Shown piece by piece: positions 14,566 through 15,844 of a DNA stretch of 15,844 nt (the first letter of the stretch is position 1; every line of letters starts with the position of its first letter). The DNA is from JBBQUP01 sp038212305 (GTDB lineage: Bacteria > Bacteroidota > Bacteroidia > Bacteroidales > Marinilabiliaceae), in assembly GCA_038212305.1 (NCBI GenBank), contig JBBQUP010000080.1, positions 1 through 15,844 on the forward strand, written 5' to 3'. The notes below the pieces were generated by a model that had not been told where the DNA came from, did no database searches, and saw nothing but the letters and a program-made list of their open reading frames with translations. A program made the position numbers and the translations under genes.

Positions 14566-15447
14566 TTAGGAATCATATCCAAATTTGCGAAGTTGAGATT
14601 CTTCATCGCGCCAGTTTTTACTTACTTTAACGTATAGTTCTAAAAATACACTTTTATTAATAAATTGCTCTATGTCTTTTCGAGCAATGGTGCCTATTCT
14701 CTTGAGCGCAGCTCCTTTGTGTCCTATTATAATTCCTTTTTGTGATTCTCTGGCTACGTGAATGATACAGCGAATATCTACTCGTTTTGCACCTTCTTTA
14801 AACTCTTCAACCTCTATTTCTACTGAATAAGGAATCTCTTTTTGGTAATGCCCTAAAATTTTCTCTCGGATAATCTCAGTTATGAAAAACTTTTCGGGTC
14901 GATCTGTTAAAGTATCTTTATCGAAAAATGGAGGATTTTCAGGTAAGAGCTCAATAATTCGATTTTTTAAATTTTCGATGTTAAATGAGTGTTTTGCAGA
15001 AATTGGAAATATTTCAGCCTCTGGAAGCACCTCTTTCCAAAGATCGAATAGCTTATTTAATTGTTCCTCTTTAATTAAGTCAACTTTATTTATTATTAAT
15101 AGAATTGGAGCTTTAACCTCTTTTACTTGCTTAAGAAAATCATCGTCTTTATTGAACTTCTCAACAACATCAGTTTGGTACAATATTATATCAGCATCGG
15201 TTAATGCCGATTTCGAATATTTCAACATTGATTCTTGAAGCTTATAATTGGGCTTTAACACTCCAGGAGTATCTGAAATTATGATTTGATAATCATCACC
15301 ATTAATAATTCCTTTAATACGATGCCGTGTAGTTTGTGCTTTGGGATTAATAACCGATAACTTTTCACCAACTAAAAGGTTCGAAAGGGTTGATTTCCCG
15401 ACATTGGGATTTCCTACAATATTTACAAATCCAGCTTTATGATTCAT
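14566..15447 (-). CDS. era: GTPase Era
   Basis: A Ras-like GTPase with a C-terminal KH domain that binds the 3' end of 16S rRNA and assists 30S maturation. The 293-aa product has family length. The G motifs are visible: GNPNVGKS (12-19), the switch threonines in 'KAQTTRHRI' (39-40), DTPG (59-62) and NKVD (120-123). Between about 190 and 290 lie the Era hallmark 'EKFFITEIIREKIL', 'EIPYSVEIEVEEF', the KH loop 'IIIGHKGAALKRIG' and 'LELYVKVSKNWRDEE'. The start codon (15447-15445) is the only one that gives the standard N terminus 'HKAGFVNIVGNPNVGKS'. It is preceded by a TATCTTTG box inside a palindrome. The neighbouring der makes this a ribosome-assembly pair; fabH and rpmF, which I would expect upstream, are not in the window. 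Confidence 0.97.
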   Translation of the reverse strand: MNHKAGFVNIVGNPNVGKSTLSNLLVGEKLSVINPKAQTTRHRIKGIINGDDYQIIISDTPGVLKPNYKLQESMLKYSKSALTDADIILYQTDVVEKFNKDDDFLKQVKEVKAPILLIINKVDLIKEEQLNKLFDLWKEVLPEAEIFPISAKHSFNIENLKNRIIELLPENPPFFDKDTLTDRPEKFFITEIIREKILGHYQKEIPYSVEIEVEEFKEGAKRVDIRCIIHVARESQKGIIIGHKGAALKRIGTIARKDIEQFINKSVFLELYVKVSKNWRDEESQLRKFGYDS

Positions 15448-15468
15448 TTCTTAGTTCTTTTTCGAGCG

Positions 15469-15476
15469 CAAAGATA
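15469..15476 (-). promoter_or_regulatory. Candidate -7 box for era
   Basis: The minus strand reads TATCTTTG (15476-15469), an exact TAnnTTTG match 21 nt before the era start codon. It overlaps one arm of the inverted repeat at 15470-15504. A -33 TTG at 19-21 nt is not evident. Confidence 0.45.
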
Positions 15477-15504
15477 CAACAAATGCTTTGTTTGTTGTAT
15501 CTTT
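15470..15504. repeat. 14-bp perfect inverted repeat at the era promoter
   Basis: AAAGATACAACAAA (15470-15483) and TTTGTTGTATCTTT (15491-15504) are exact reverse complements with a 7-nt loop. The arm nearest era provides most of the -7 box. It may be an operator; as RNA it would be an AT-rich hairpin, weak as a terminator. Confidence 0.75.
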
Positions 15505-15844
15505 ACTATTAATGGATGCTATAAAAATGAGGAATTCACTATTTTGTAAGTGCTTAAATATTAATAGGTCATCCTATTTTATTTTTGTTAAGTATTTGAT
15601 ATTCTGAATTTTAATTATTTTTAATAAACAGGTATTGATTTTTAACTAGTTATCGATTAACTTGTATTTTCTTTCATAAAATCATTTCAAACATTTGGAA
15701 AACAAAAAAAAGCGTCTTCCTTTGCATCCGCTTTTTGAGCCAACAACGGTTGGTTAGAGACAGGAGGCAAGGTTATAAAAGAGGACATATTTTGAGTGTG
15801 TTTTAGCGATAAAACAAAGGCAAAATAAAAAATCGAAAAAAACC
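15505..15844. other. Gene-free region upstream of era
   Basis: AT-rich DNA, about 340 bp, with no recognisable gene. It holds a terminator-like hairpin (15707-15736) and a small 5-bp hairpin (15740-15753, CCAAC/GTTGG). A 34-codon minus-strand frame (15687-15788) runs through the hairpin and is not credible as a gene. Upstream of the hairpin, 15755-15844 shows no recognisable 3' end of a gene on the minus strand. Confidence 0.55.
15707..15736 (-). terminator. Probable terminator upstream of era
   Basis: An 8-bp stem (AAAAAGCG at 15707-15714, CGCTTTTT at 15729-15736) with a 14-nt loop. Read on the minus strand it is followed by a run of eight T, so it likely ends a transcript entering from beyond the right edge of the window. 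The stem is short, hence moderate confidence. Confidence 0.6.

Noticed and set aside
15687..15788. 34-aa minus-strand reading frame as a real gene
   Set aside because: It reads through a terminator-like hairpin with a T-run, has no recognisable family and no neighbouring gene support.
1..15844. tRNA, rRNA, CRISPR array, insertion sequence or prophage
   Set aside because: No cloverleaf, rRNA stretch, spaced direct repeats, transposase or integrase sequence was seen by eye on either strand.

Overview
The window looks like chromosomal DNA of a low-GC Bacteroidota bacterium, probably of the Bacteroidales/Marinilabiliales type. The evidence is the gene content (DUF5686 outer-membrane protein, DUF4783 next to nadC, a KMSKQ-type ValRS, era followed by der), the AT-rich intergenic DNA, and several sequences matching the Bacteroidetes -7 box TAnnTTTG upstream of genes. 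The family-level placement is inference. No mobile element, tRNA, rRNA or CRISPR array was seen; most of the window is housekeeping.

Layout. 1-2215 (+): a DUF5686-family surface protein that has lost its 5' part. 2339-4966 (+): valS, ending at a bidirectional hairpin terminator (4988-5021) shared with the convergent nadC unit. 5045-6278 (-): an exported DUF4783 protein and nadC, overlapping by 8 nt. 6279-6682: a roughly 400-bp divergent promoter region. 6683-10892 (+): rlmH and a very large polytopic sensor histidine kinase, again overlapping by 8 nt. 10856-11386 (-): an RDD membrane protein whose 3' end overlaps the kinase gene by 37 bp in convergent orientation. 11502-12805 (-): a two-gene operon of a YtfE/RIC-like hemerythrin protein and a NarL/LuxR-type regulator with a degenerate receiver, joined by an ATGA overlap. 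12821-12861: a perfect 41-bp palindrome carrying the predicted promoter of that operon. 12891-12922: the der terminator. 13092-14396 (-): der. 14566-15447 (-): era, preceded by a second, shorter palindrome that also runs into a TATCTTTG box. 15505-15844 has no convincing gene; it holds a hairpin terminator and a small hairpin.

How the genes fit together. Three genes (rlmH, der, era) act in ribosome maturation, valS charges tRNA and nadC makes NAD. The accessory part is the signalling and membrane block from 7152 to 12861: an orphan 12-TM histidine kinase with no adjacent receiver that can be phosphorylated, an RDD protein, and the hemerythrin/LuxR pair. I infer that the pair is a stress-response unit (iron, oxygen or nitric oxide). 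It is the most interesting part because the regulator appears unable to accept a phosphate, the di-iron protein keeps all six ligands but lacks the N-terminal cysteines of the RIC family, and the promoter is embedded in a long palindrome.
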